Part shown: in pieces, positions 11,001 to 23,700 of the stretch
Numbering within the stretch: the stretch's first letter is position 1
Layout of the letters: each line of letters opens with the position of its first letter
From: Siphonodentalium dalli
Lineage: Eukaryota > Mollusca > Scaphopoda > Gadilida > Siphonodentaliidae
Assembly (NCBI GenBank): GCA_032622095.1
Contig: CP136069.1
Span: 19,233,326 to 19,297,325, forward strand
DNA length: 64,000 bases
Reading direction: 5' to 3'
Program-made: the position numbers and the translations under genes
The notes under the pieces: model-generated
What the model was told of the DNA's origin: nothing
The model's database searches: none
Seen by the model: the letters and a program-made list of their open reading frames with translations, nothing else

Positions 11001-14000
11001 CTGTGGATAAAATATTTAACAGTAAATAAAGGGTTTCATTCTATTAGGCCCCTAAATACAAATATTGCTTGATTTACATCCCTTCCCGACCCTATTTTTA
11101 ATCACCTAATTTTTTTTTTTAATTTGGATATCTTTTATGTAATTTTTTTTTCTTCTGATGCCTTAAAGGGATTGGCGGCCTTTGTAGGTTATAACTCAGA
11201 ATAACATTATCAAATTATGATAATTTCCTCAAGAATATATTAAGAGTATAGCATAATGATGATATGAATGCCTTTATTATTCACAAAGCACGTTGTGTGT
11301 CCAAGAAAATACAGGTCGACTGTTTAGTTTTTATAAGACGAGTCACGATATTGCGCCATTTCCTTATTTAGATTCGCACGCTTTACGTCGGTTGTAAAAC
11401 TCCTAATTTGGTGCACTTACAACTTACAGTATGCTTCATAGTAATATTCCTTATTTGGCAAATATTACCATATTTTGGTTAGGAGAATATACTAACTGGA
11501 TTCAAAAATATTCCATCTCTTTGCGAGAACAATTATATCATATACACTTTTTCTGTCTGATCATTTCGCAATCATAAGTAAGTGGATTAGCTTCATTTTA
11601 AACTGACAGCGGGTAGAATGGGTCGATTAAAATAATATTTGGTGTGATTTGAATGAGATTATTGATTGCGCCAATAATTTTATCTATGCATTCCACAGCG
11701 CAACAGAACATTTTCATTGGACGATACGGTAGTTCCCAGTGTTTGTTTATAAATAATTGTAACAATAACATGCAATCTACGAGATATTTATGATTTGTAT
11801 TAAGAGCAACATCTGTCTATTATATAATATTCTTTCTGTTTATGGTGGTTTTAGCGGATGTGACTATTGTAAAACCCATATCCACAGGGAAGGCCACCTG
11901 TATCTTTAACGGTCAAATTACATTTCAATGACCAATTAATCGGTCTATTTTGATCAAATTGGACAATCTAAATCACCTTGTATTATTATATAAGATAGGA
12001 TACTGCTTCAATATTTGGAACTGACCATGACCATATATGTTACGATGAATAAAATATTAATAAAATTCACCCTCCAGCCCAATTTTTCTGAAATAGTTGG
12101 ATGCAAATCAAGCAATTTATTTATAGTGGCCTTAAAAACAGATAGTTCCAAGTTTTAGGGATAGAAAACGCTATTAATAATGGTTCTTTTCGAGGTATAT
12201 AGTATTTCTAACCAACAATACAAGCTTGACAAAATCTTGTTTTTGGGCAGTCGTCAAGTCAGTTCTACGATCAGAATTTATATTTACAATTAAATTTGTT
12301 GATCCAGTTTAGATTTTTAGTAGTCTCATTTCCTTTTTTTCATTGGTTGAAAACCTGGAATGCTCTGGTTAAGTTAAGAGCAGTGGCCTTAAATGCCGAT
12401 TTTTATAAAATTTTAACAAATTCTTTATTTCACATCAAGAACAGTATTTGAATTGGTATCGCATGACTTCTATTATAAATCTGGATTAAACTTTTTGGCA
12501 GAAAAATAAAATATGCAATTGCTCAGATAATCAAAATCGTCGAAGGGTTCAGCTGTCGCTGGCTAATAATTATGGAAAATGGCCAAAGAAAATTTAATTC
12601 GGCCGGAAAGGTTCAAGGCTAGATTCAACAATTGTCTTTGAAATTATCAACAGATCTCCATGAAACCATTAATTAGTTACCAGCTGTTGCTCACCCGTGT
12701 TACAGTTTGAATAATAATTTATCTAAAGTCACGCATGCATACTAATCAAAACAATGATGATTAAATGATAGAACTTTGTACTTTCTTAATCAAGCAACAA
12801 CACTTTACTGCTTTGAAGCCTTTGATATACGCTGCAGACTGGACATATTTTAGAAATGACCAAAAGAATTTCCCGATCCCCGTCTCGAGTCTCCAAAACA
12901 TCAAAAATCGCCTGCAGGGTGTGTTGATGAATTCAAATTTTAAATCAAAAGATAGCTGCAAAGTTTTAAAAAAATATTTTGGAAAAATTTGATGGCTCCC
13001 ATCTAGGTCACCCCAAAGATCCATATGAAGTTTGGGGAAGATCGAATGAGAGATTTGACCTGTAGTGTGCAAAAGGATAATTGTTGATGGACGGACAAGT
13101 GTGCCTCCCCCATTGCCAGACGCAAACCTATCCCAATAGCTGACTTTGTCAAGTTGAACCAAAAATTAGTCATTTCATCAATTATCATAAGAGCAAGCGA
13201 TTTGTGCTAATAGTTAGATTAGAAACATTCCAATTTAACCGAACCTGATTGAACTCTAACACATCCAACAATTCAAATAATTTTCTGTTCTTTTCATTGT
13301 CCTTTAGTTTTACATAATGCTGCCTTAGACCATGAAGAGTTAACTTAGAATCATCATCAACATAGACTTCCATTGGCTGAAAAGATAAAGCTGAATAATT
13401 AACATGCTGAAAGAGAATAATTAGTCATGTCATATTTGTGGACTCCTACAAAAGTGAATACAGTTTGTGTTCTTAACTTAATCAGACAATGAGAAATATA
13501 TTAAAACTGTCTTTACAATATTTACTGTACTATGTCAGTTCGTAATAGCTTTAGGATAAATTAAATCGACACTCGTCAAAAAGGTCCACCAATGAGAACA
13601 AAAAAATTCCAAGACTTTTCCAAAAGCTTGGACCCCAATTTGAAGGAATTTTCACGGGTTTCCCAGATCTAAATTCCTGCACCTTTCCATGACCATAGCT
13701 GGTAGAAAATGTTTTTAGTTTTCAAACGGACACAGTATGTAATTTTCCAAGTCAATTACATTTGACAATTAGTTTGGCCAGTATTGCAGCGCATTCTAGT
13801 TAATTGCCATCTGCGTGCAAATCCAATGCCTGATATGTCAAATGATTTGTTACACAATAGACACTAGACACTTTGCGTTATTTGCATCAGCATCGCAAAA
13901 GTAATTCTTAGTATTTTCCATTGAGTAACGAGTTAATTGCCATCTGCGTGCAAATCCAATGCTACCTTCCCCCAAGATTGATATGTCAAATGGTTTGTTA

Positions 14001-17000
14001 CACAATAGAGTTGAATAGACTTCACATTATTTGCACGAGTCGCAACAAATAATTTTTGGCATTGTCCATTGATTAACGAAGGAGCTTCACAATTTGAAGA
14101 GTGTAGATAAAAAAAAAAAATTCACACATTGGATCACAAAGAATAGCCAATGGTTAATTTTGTTTATTGTCAAAAGCAGTATTTCCTTTTTTTTGGCAGA
14201 AAATAATAATATATTTGATTAATGCACAATTCCACCATACGAACCCTGTCCACAAAACAAAGGATTGAATTATTTTCATAGCATTAACATGTGTTAAAGA
14301 AGCATGAGCAACATCTAAGCAAAATAATATGTATCACAGTAACAAAAGAAGCCCAATCATATTTGACATTATCTTTTTACTATTTCCACAATTTAATTGT
14401 CTGATATTAAAAACTAACGAGACTGACTGGAAATAATTTTCAGTTGTCTGGTTAGCAAAAAAATCACTTAAAAAATGCAAGTTAACTTTGTGTCAAATCA
14501 GATTGGGAATGCTAACATTTCTTTGCTATGATAGTAATATCACAGACTCACAGCGTCACAAGAGGGCCCAGGGCCTTGATGGATATGATTCATGTTAATT
14601 TTAATGATAATGAGCATGCAGAATATTACTAATTAAATAGCCTGAAACCCTTGAAATATCTCCAGCCATGACCATTGTGGCACCAAACTCTGCCTGCAGA
14701 ACATTCTGACCAGACCAAACTCCTTGCTCGCAATTGCAACATTACCATCTAATAGCATCTATGGACCATCCATTCACCGACTGCTAAACCAGACCAGACC
14801 ACGGTAATCGTTATCGTTCCTGCTTCTTGGCCGCATCACAAATCGGCATCAGGTAGAGACTGAAGATTTTAATCATTGCATGAAACACGGGACCTATCCA
14901 ACATCTCACAAAGTCAGTTCATCACAAAATGATCAATGTCCACAGCACGAGAGCAACACTTTCCCCATCACTTTTAGAGTTCAGGGACTTGGATGCCTCA
15001 TCTGCAAACTCCTCCTTTCCTTCTGTAGCATATCTCGCTTGGTCTGTGTATTTATATTTAGATTTAAACTATTTTTATGTTTTGTGAAAAGTATACTTAT
15101 TTTTCTGAGCCATAAATTATTTAAATTTCCCCGATGTTTTACGCGAGAGCCACAACTGCCCTTCACTTTCAGAGTTCCGGGACTTAGTGACCCCATTCTG
15201 CCCAAAACGTTGAACAGAAGAATAATCGACAATTATTATTGGATGTTAGATAAGCTCAGATTCTAAGGCAATGCTGGAAATATTTTCATATTGCAGATTT
15301 TTCACGAATTTGAGATAAAACTATCGGTATTGATCAAATAAACTTCTGATTATTAAGATTAAGGCATACAATGAGACCCTTTCATTTGTTTTCTGAATAG
15401 TTGACAGCGATTGAGATGCGACAGTCCTTAACTTTCAGAGCTTGGGACGTTCTAAATCTTTTTCTGGAACATTGAGATAACCAGACACAGCTTATACAGA
15501 CCAAGGCTACAAAACCCTATCATTTTCTATTTTCTGATATGGATTCAATTTATTTTCTATACAAGTGATCGATACAAGTAAAATAATTAAGAGAAGAAAC
15601 TGGCAATCGGTTATTACATCTTGCATGAACTTTCTGCAGACAGATCGCACTTCTTTGCATAATGTAGCGCTGAACATCATCACTTGTTTCTCGTGTGGAG
15701 TTCCCTTGAAGATCTCTTGGACATCTTTCCTCATATCTGTAGATAAAAAAGACAAAATGCCATGAAACCTTATGAATAGGGACACTATTAAAAATTCTTT
15801 GTTTGCAGTCGCCATACTAGTTAGTACCCACATATTTATGAGGGTAAGTAGGTAATGGAAATTTATGAAGTATTTTTTTTAAATAGGAAAACTTTTAGCA
15901 AACACATATCTGTTTTATTTTTTGGAAGGCCTGCAGGTTTGAAGTGTTGATGTGGACTTAAAATTGAGAGCAAGTGACAAATTTTGAAGTTTTAATGTCA
16001 CTTTGTCATTGCCGAAATCAAAATGGAAATAAGCGCAAAATTATTTATGTACATTCCTGCTGCATTGCAATAGTCATAGTTTGCATCAGGCAGTGATGAA
16101 AAAAAAAAAATTTTAATTCACGAGGGCTAAAAAATAATTTTGGTAGCCTTTTGAGCCTAGCAGGTCAGGTGACTGCAGACCCCAGTCAAACATACTTTTA
16201 TTATGACCTTGGTCGTCAAAGTAAAATATTGCAAATACATGTCTTTAATAATCATAAAAAGTATAAAGCAGCAGAAATATTACTCTTTTTATCTTTAAAT
16301 ATTTAGGAATTCAATTTCCTTGAACACAGACAAGAGAATTCATCAGAAATAATGATCAATATATGTGGAAACAGTATAGAAATATCCAGTTTAAAAAAAA
16401 AAAAATGAAATAAACAAATGGGGTTTCATTCAATCTTTTCTTTACTAAATGGAAATCAGTTATAAAAGTATACATTGGAATTGTCTATTCATTTGGAGGG
16501 ATGTTCAGGAAAAGCAGACAGACAAGCGAAGTGTTTATACAAGTTCAGAAGGATTCACATTCATTGCAGGGAAATGTTCAGGTAATATGTTCAACAAGCG
16601 GCATATGGTCGTTTCTTGTACTTAATATCTGAACATTTCCTAAGAGAACTATTAACCCTTTCATGAATGGAGCTTCCTGAAATTTTACGAAAACCATGTG
16701 GCAATGCATTCTCTTACATATGAGACGCCCATAGGGTGCCTCGCTATAAGAGAATGCATTGGCCTAACAATATAAACCTTGATCTTGTAAGCTAGTGCAT
16801 TCTCTTATATATGCAAGGCTCCCTATGGGATTAGAGTTTGAGTTCAGTGATATATTCTCTATATAGTGAATATTATGTTCTTAATATATCGGATAATATC
16901 CATGGAACTGGAACCGAAACTGTTCATATGTTTTAGAAAAATCTGAACAGTACAAAATGTTCCTATGGAGAGAGAATACAATTTTGATCGTATAACTCGT

Positions 17001-20000
17001 CTGGATTGGCTCACAACTGCACCAATACCTGTTTGTGATATGATTATATAGTCTGTACTTGTGCATGGATAAGGAATACAAGCCATACAGTCAATGATTT
17101 ATAGTGATAATTGTTTCAGGGGATAGCAGGAAGACGGTCCGATAGGGCTAGGTCACCCCCAACAATATACAGTATTACCTAATATGTGTTTTTGCCATTG
17201 TATAATTCATGTATGTATTGTAAAAAAATTATCGTATCCTATCCTGGCACAGAGTCTTTAACCCTTTCAGGGCAAAGTCCGATTTTTGTATCAACCAATA
17301 TACCCTGTGCCAATGCATTGGCCTAACAATTTTTCATCATTTGTTATTATTTTATTAGAAAATTTTAATATTTTTTTCTTATATTCTTTAAAACAGACTT
17401 ATTTTGTAGGTTTAGTGCCAGGGAATCTTACGTTTTTCATGGGCATCAAACTTATTACTATGAATACTTGGCGATAGTTTTGAGTCATAACATGCCCCAT
17501 AGGTTTTATCTAGTTTGTTTTTAAATTCGCCATAGCATGCTTAAGCATACCCAAAAAAATTCAACCCATTTTTTTTTTTTAGGGCTGATTTTACAGACCA
17601 TAAATTAGGGCCGATGAGATCGGCCCCTGACCCGATGAGATCGGCCCCTGGCACTGAAAGGGTTAATGCTGCACCAGCGTCGCTCTCGTCATGAAAAGGT
17701 TAACGAGTATTTAGTAAAGAAAGGGCTAACATAAAAAGCAAAACATACTGCTTTGCCTACCTAGTACGCTGAGCATTTTATCGCATTCATCCAAGATAAA
17801 ATGTTTGCAGTGCTTGAGTATCAGATGCTTGCTGCGAACAAGAGCCAGAATTCTGCCAGGTGTGCCGACGACAATCGATGGACAGTTTTTCTTGAGAACC
17901 TCTTCATCCTTCTTGATGGACATACCACCAAAGAAGACCGCAATCCTCATGTTGTTCATATACTTTGAAAATCTCTCGTATTCTTTAGAAATTTGGAAAG
18001 CCAACTCCCTAGTGTGGGCAAGAACAAGAACGGATACCTGAAATTAAGACAAATTAGTTAATTAGCTATTTACTAAGTTAGTGCTCAGCAATCTTCAAAA
18101 ACAATAGTGAGATGAGAAGATTGTGAGCTATTCTGTCCTCGGAATCAGCATTCATGAACAATTGGCTATTAAACTGTCACAGATGCCAAAGTGATGAAAC
18201 ATTATATACAGCCTAATACAGGGTTTCCGTTAGTATGGCTCAGCGTCCGTAGGACGGCCTCATTCACCTCGCAGATGATCTGTTTGATTCATACATGTAC
18301 AAAAAGTCAGTAGCAATATGTCACAAAAAATCTGGTTGCAACGGGAGTTCGGAGGTTAAACAGAATACTGGTGGAAAAAGCGAGGTCAATTGAGCAGTGT
18401 GTTACCGGTAAAGCGTAACCCTTTGAAATCAAAGTGTTTGGTGTGCTTTGAAATAGCGACGTTATATACAGCGTAACAAATGTCGCAGTAACATCAAAGA
18501 ATGTCGGACTGCTGAGTACGGATATTTTTTTGCACTGGATTTCTCTGGTTGAAACTACTCGCGCTCTGGGAGATCCCGTGCTATCGTATGATTACATAAT
18601 TTGATCAAAGAATGCCGAATTGCTGAGTTAGGCAGAGTAGGGATCAACATACGCCAATAGGCGGTTCTCCTACCAAAGGAGGTATATACCTCCGAGATCC
18701 TGTGCTATCGTACTATTATAATACGGAACCTGTCCTAACTCAGTCTTTATAGCGGGAATTCATAGTGACAACACCATTCATTTGACCCATGCATGGAGGA
18801 TAAACACAAAAAACATATCCCCCTGCCCCCCCCCCCCCCCAACATGGAGATAAATCCAAGTACGGTCAATAATAGTTTCGTTGTCCCACCTGGGTCCCCA
18901 AACATAAAAGGCGCACATGTTCCCATCTCCCGCCAAAACTCAATTATATTTTATAACACGTTAGCTAAAACTGTTCTATAGCAGCGGTTGTCAGTTGTTG
19001 GACTAATAAAGACTATTGACAAGATACGCGTTCTGAGTTTGAAAGATTTCGCTACCATTCGTATTTCGCCGCTATAAATATATCCTGCAGACAAACCCTG
19101 CAGTATGAAGTGACCGCGCACAAATAGTTTTACGATTGACAGAATACATGGAATGTATCAGTTTCATTTTCACAGAAGCTACTTGAAATTCTGAGAAATA
19201 CTTAATTCAATTCTCCCAGCTAGGTATTATTGGACAATGCATAGATGCTTTTTAGTGTTTAGTTTCATTATACATGTCGGAATCTTATTGTAAGTTATAA
19301 ATTTTTAAACACTAACTTGTTCATTCATATAGTCTTCAATCAGACGGCAGTCTTACGTCAGAGGGGGGGGGGGGGAAACTGCAGACACAGGGTGGAAAAA
19401 ACTGTTTTCTTCGGTTTGGGTACCCCCCCCCCCCCCACCAAAAATTGCAGTTTTTTCCACTGACCATTGACCCCCCCCCCCCACCCCCAGAAAAATCAAA
19501 TTTACCCCAGCCGGCTGCAGCCGGACAACAACTCGGTTTGACCGGAAATTAAGTTGGTTCAAGTTTGAGATAAAGAGGATATCACTAAAGTTTCTATTTT
19601 ATATGAAATTTATCGAGTTCACTTAATTTGATTTGAGCCGAGGTTTACCGAGGTTCAAATAGAATGTAGTGGACAAGGTTTATCAATTATGTATAAAATA
19701 GAACGTTTGTTATACCGATTATCAGCTGATATAGTGTTATAGACATATATTGTACACTGATCGAAAAAAACGCACTATTTTTAAGTTAAGGACATGCTAC
19801 TGCAGTAAATCTGACAATAGCAACATAGCTTGGGTAATTTATTCTGATGAGTTTGGCATAAGATTACTAAGTTGATACTTGATAGACCGTTCCAACATTG
19901 GTCAAGTTTCCTGTTGTTTGCATTTTATTATTTCTACGAAGGACAGAGGGCAAATGCATCAAAATGCTGCTGGCAACATATTAGTTACTCACATCTATTG

Positions 20001-20684
20001 AGTGCACATCTATATTGATGGATTGTTGATGCCTTTGCAGTGTTTGCACTGTCCTTCAACTATTCATAATAACATGTGAACAACCAGGAACTTTGGCATT
20101 TTAGAGATAATCACACAAGAAGTCACCAATTGTTTGAGAATCCTGGAGAATCACTAAGAATGTGGTTTTCTGTAGTTCACAGAATGGTCATTGTCTACCA
20201 GTAGAATGCAGATTTGTACCTCGTGATGTCATGACATGTACAAACATGTATATTGGTGATCGCAACGCTTTGTATGCACTTTAAAAAATGACAACTAGTC
20301 ATTACCTCGACTTTGAAAAAGATGCAAATGAGATGAGTGAGATACCAGCATATAACTTTTTCTGATACCATTGGAGGAGAAAATGTTTAATACATGGGAT
20401 AGTTCTGCAGTAAAAAATTGCCAGATAAGCGATCCCAGGGTAGAATTCTGCATTCGACTGGTAGACACTGACATAGTCGGCATTATTAAGAGGGTTAACG
20501 GGGTCAATATCACATGTAAACCAAGACAGTGGTTATCCAAAATTGTTTTATGTGGATTGTACTACTCATGTATATATGATTTGGATATTAAGGTTAATCC
20601 ATATTCTATAAAATGAGAGAAAATTGAAGTTGTGAGTCTAAAAATACATATTTGGAAAAAAATTACATGCAAATTTTTTCCGAC

Positions 20685-20719
<35 letters not shown>

Positions 20720-23700
20720 TGAATAAGGAAAAAAATTTACGTGTAAATTTTTTACGCCTAGGTACCCCCCCCACCCCCCGGTACGTTGTGTCTCGCAGTT
20801 TTTTTTCCACCCCCCCCCCCCTGCTTACGTGCGTAATTACATGATTAATTATCTGAATACCATCAACAGAATTAATGCACCCACGGAAAATGATCGACTT
20901 GCGTAATATACATAGCTTGGATTGCTTTGTGGGACACTCCGGTGCAAGGAAATTGCTACTTTTCAGTGTCAAATAACATTTTTTCGCCTGGTCGTCCCGT
21001 CACGTTACGGGAATACCCCAATACAGCAGTGAATACGGACTCATTAATTTCCCCTTGGTGGAAACTCTGGTATATAGCCATGGACATATCCAGGCCGTTT
21101 TTCATACCGTTTACCGGTTTGGGCGCCCAAACTCCAGGTGCCCCAAAAAAAAAAAATTACCTAAAAAAATAATTAAAAAATTCAGGTCCCAATTCATATA
21201 AACAAGATATATATTATTTATATATATTGATATAAGACATGTGAGTTTACAAAAAGATTTATCTTAAGTTTAACAGTTGGAATAATACTGTAAAGTGTGT
21301 TTGGCTTTATCTAGCTTTCATCTGAAAACTTCAAATAGTTTTGAGTTAACCTTTCAGACTTCAGTATTTCAATCAAATTCAAGTGAAATTACACAATACA
21401 GTACAGGAACAGTGACAATTTGATCAAGTGAACCTGGTTATCATGTGAGATCTCATAATACCAAATGAATAATTAACATAGAGATTACTCTAGTGATCCG
21501 AATAACCGTACCCGTACGATTGTTAATTTTGGAGAAAAAATCCACCCCCTACGATTCTTATTCAAGCCCCTACGATTATTTAATTTTGATCACCCATACT
21601 CCATGAATGATCGCATTATTCGTAGTTTTTAATCAAATGGCATGCATGAAACGGAATACGTTCAAAGAATTCGCGCAACCGTCTGGCATCGCAATATAAT
21701 CAATGATTTGATCCATGGGAAGTAACTCCTTCCTCGCACGTGTCGCTATTTTGCAATTCGTGCGACCCTATTGCAATAGACAGACCCCCCTCTGCGGGTA
21801 TTGTTTATCGTTCAGTGAGGCGAACAAAGGTGACAACGCGTTATGTCTGTTTTTTTTACAATTGACGCGTTATTAACTAAGAAGTTAATCAACGTCTGGG
21901 GCTCACGTTTGAAAGTTTCTTTAATTAGAACACAATTGAGTAGTTGGTGGACCGATTCCGAAAATTCGTATAAAAGTGTTGACGCAGTGTTCTCCGTTCA
22001 AATCAATGACATTGAAAAGGTTCTGCAAGAACCAGACGTTGTCCGTGCTGGGTCGAGGAGTGTTTATTATAAGTTTTTGTTTGATAATTAAATCAGTGTT
22101 CTTCAATGATCTCCTTTTTCATTGACATTTCCACCCCCTACTATTATTCCGACCCCTACTATTATTAAAATTTGGCAAATTTTCCACCCCCTACTATTAT
22201 TCCGACCCCTACTATTATTCGGATCACTAGAGTAGTGCTACTAGTAATTACTACATGTAACTTAATAGACATGTGTCTCTCACTTGAATTTTAGAAAATA
22301 GCCCATCATATGAATTATAGTGATAATGGTCTCATTTCAAGCAGGATAAGCATAATCCATTGAACAAAAAGATATCTGACAATAACTTATAAGCATTTCA
22401 AATCCATACATATATAAAAAAAAATCCAAAGTTATGCTTCAGAAACTTGATCAAAGTGAAATTTACCTGGCCTTCTTGTGCTTCCAATTGCTGTAATGTG
22501 GCCAAGACAAAGACAGCTGTTTTCCCCATACCAGACTTCGCTTGACACAAGATGTCCATGGCTAAAATAGCTTGAGGGATGCACTCGTGCTGTACTGAAA
22601 AACAAAACAATTTCAATTACTCTCCGAATCCAAATAAAACTGTGCGGAATAAAAGTAGGGAGTGGAAAATATCCCAAACATGAAATGAAAATACAGCTCG
22701 AGTCAGATATAGATGTGTTTTACATGGAATTTTTTTTTTTTTTTTTTTTTTTCAAAATTTAAAAAAAAAATCCAGGTTGGCTCAATTCCGGTAGGACGGT
22801 CAGATAACCGGAAACAGATCCAGGCCTGACATTCTCAGAAATCTAGGAGAGCTAAAAATCGCCCTCCTGAAAAGGTCTAGGAGGGCTATTATTTGTGCCG
22901 AGCACAGGAGGGCGAAAATGTTTGCCAAATGATTAAATCAGACATAGTAAATATTCCACTCCACATGTACAGTATTGATAAAAATAAAGTACATGTCAGT
23001 ATTAAACTATTACAATAATTGCTGAGTTTGTTGTTTTCATTACACAAAATATTTTAATATTAAATAACAAGATATGTTGTTACTTTAGCTAGTAATGTAT
23101 TTAGTAACAATTCAGACATTTTACATTTAAGTATTTTATTAGTATTTACATGAACATTGAATTTGAAATCCAAATCAGTCCCATTGTATTACGAAATGAA
23201 AGCGTTGTTTCAGAGTAGCAGCTCTTCTATCGATACTGATTCGATAGTGGTGATAAATCCAGTGACAGTATTGTGAGTCAGATTACACAGACTATGACTT
23301 CACCGATAACTTCATAAGTTCTAACAATGCCTCAATGATGCCTGACATTATATAGCACTGTCCAGTTGCGTGGGAGGCATGACGCAATACTTCAAAGTGA
23401 CATAACTCTGAACGGTGTGTCTATTTCACAGAGGCACGTGCTTCCGGTGGAAATGTTGCTTATAGATCAAAGGTCCCATACCGACATCGTTTAACACTTC
23501 GTTGCCGACTCTGTTAGTACATGGATCATTACTTACACCCGGGTCCTGGAGAGCGATGTTTTGCCGTTTGGGAGGGCGTTATTTCGTACGCCTGGATTAT
23601 TTTCAGGCGGGCGGTAGGCGAGCGATAAAATCGCCTCAGAATGCCAGGCCTGCAGATCTATGTAAATTTTTTTGGCCTTACTCCAACTGCTATTACAGAC

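Larger units (their letters stand above)
15737..17760 (-). other. DDX39B intron between coding exons 3 and 4
   Basis: The left half (15737-16650) is AT-rich with no feature. The right half is occupied by the piggyBac-like elements described separately, which end 57 bp from the exon 3 donor. Confidence 0.75.
18038..22466 (-). other. DDX39B intron between coding exons 2 and 3 (4.4 kb)
   Basis: Holds a 110-125 bp partial tandem duplication (18490-18730, with GATCCYGTGCTATCGTA twice), several poly-C/poly-G tracts, and the TA-flanked inverted-repeat element at 21488-22232. No gene recognised. Frames of 60-90 codons here include homopolymer translations. Confidence 0.75.

Noticed and set aside
12761-13162. 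133-codon minus-strand ORF
   Set aside because: Covers intron and dispersed-repeat sequence, has an overlapping frame on the other strand, and no family signature. The real coding exon begins at 13245.
16800-17086. Minus-strand frames of 66-75 codons in the outer piggyBac-like element
   Set aside because: Too short and lacking the DDD/E or Cys-rich signature of piggyBac transposases; treated as chance within a non-autonomous element.
19353-19562. Gly/Pro-rich 69-codon minus-strand ORF
   Set aside because: Most of it translates G/C homopolymers.
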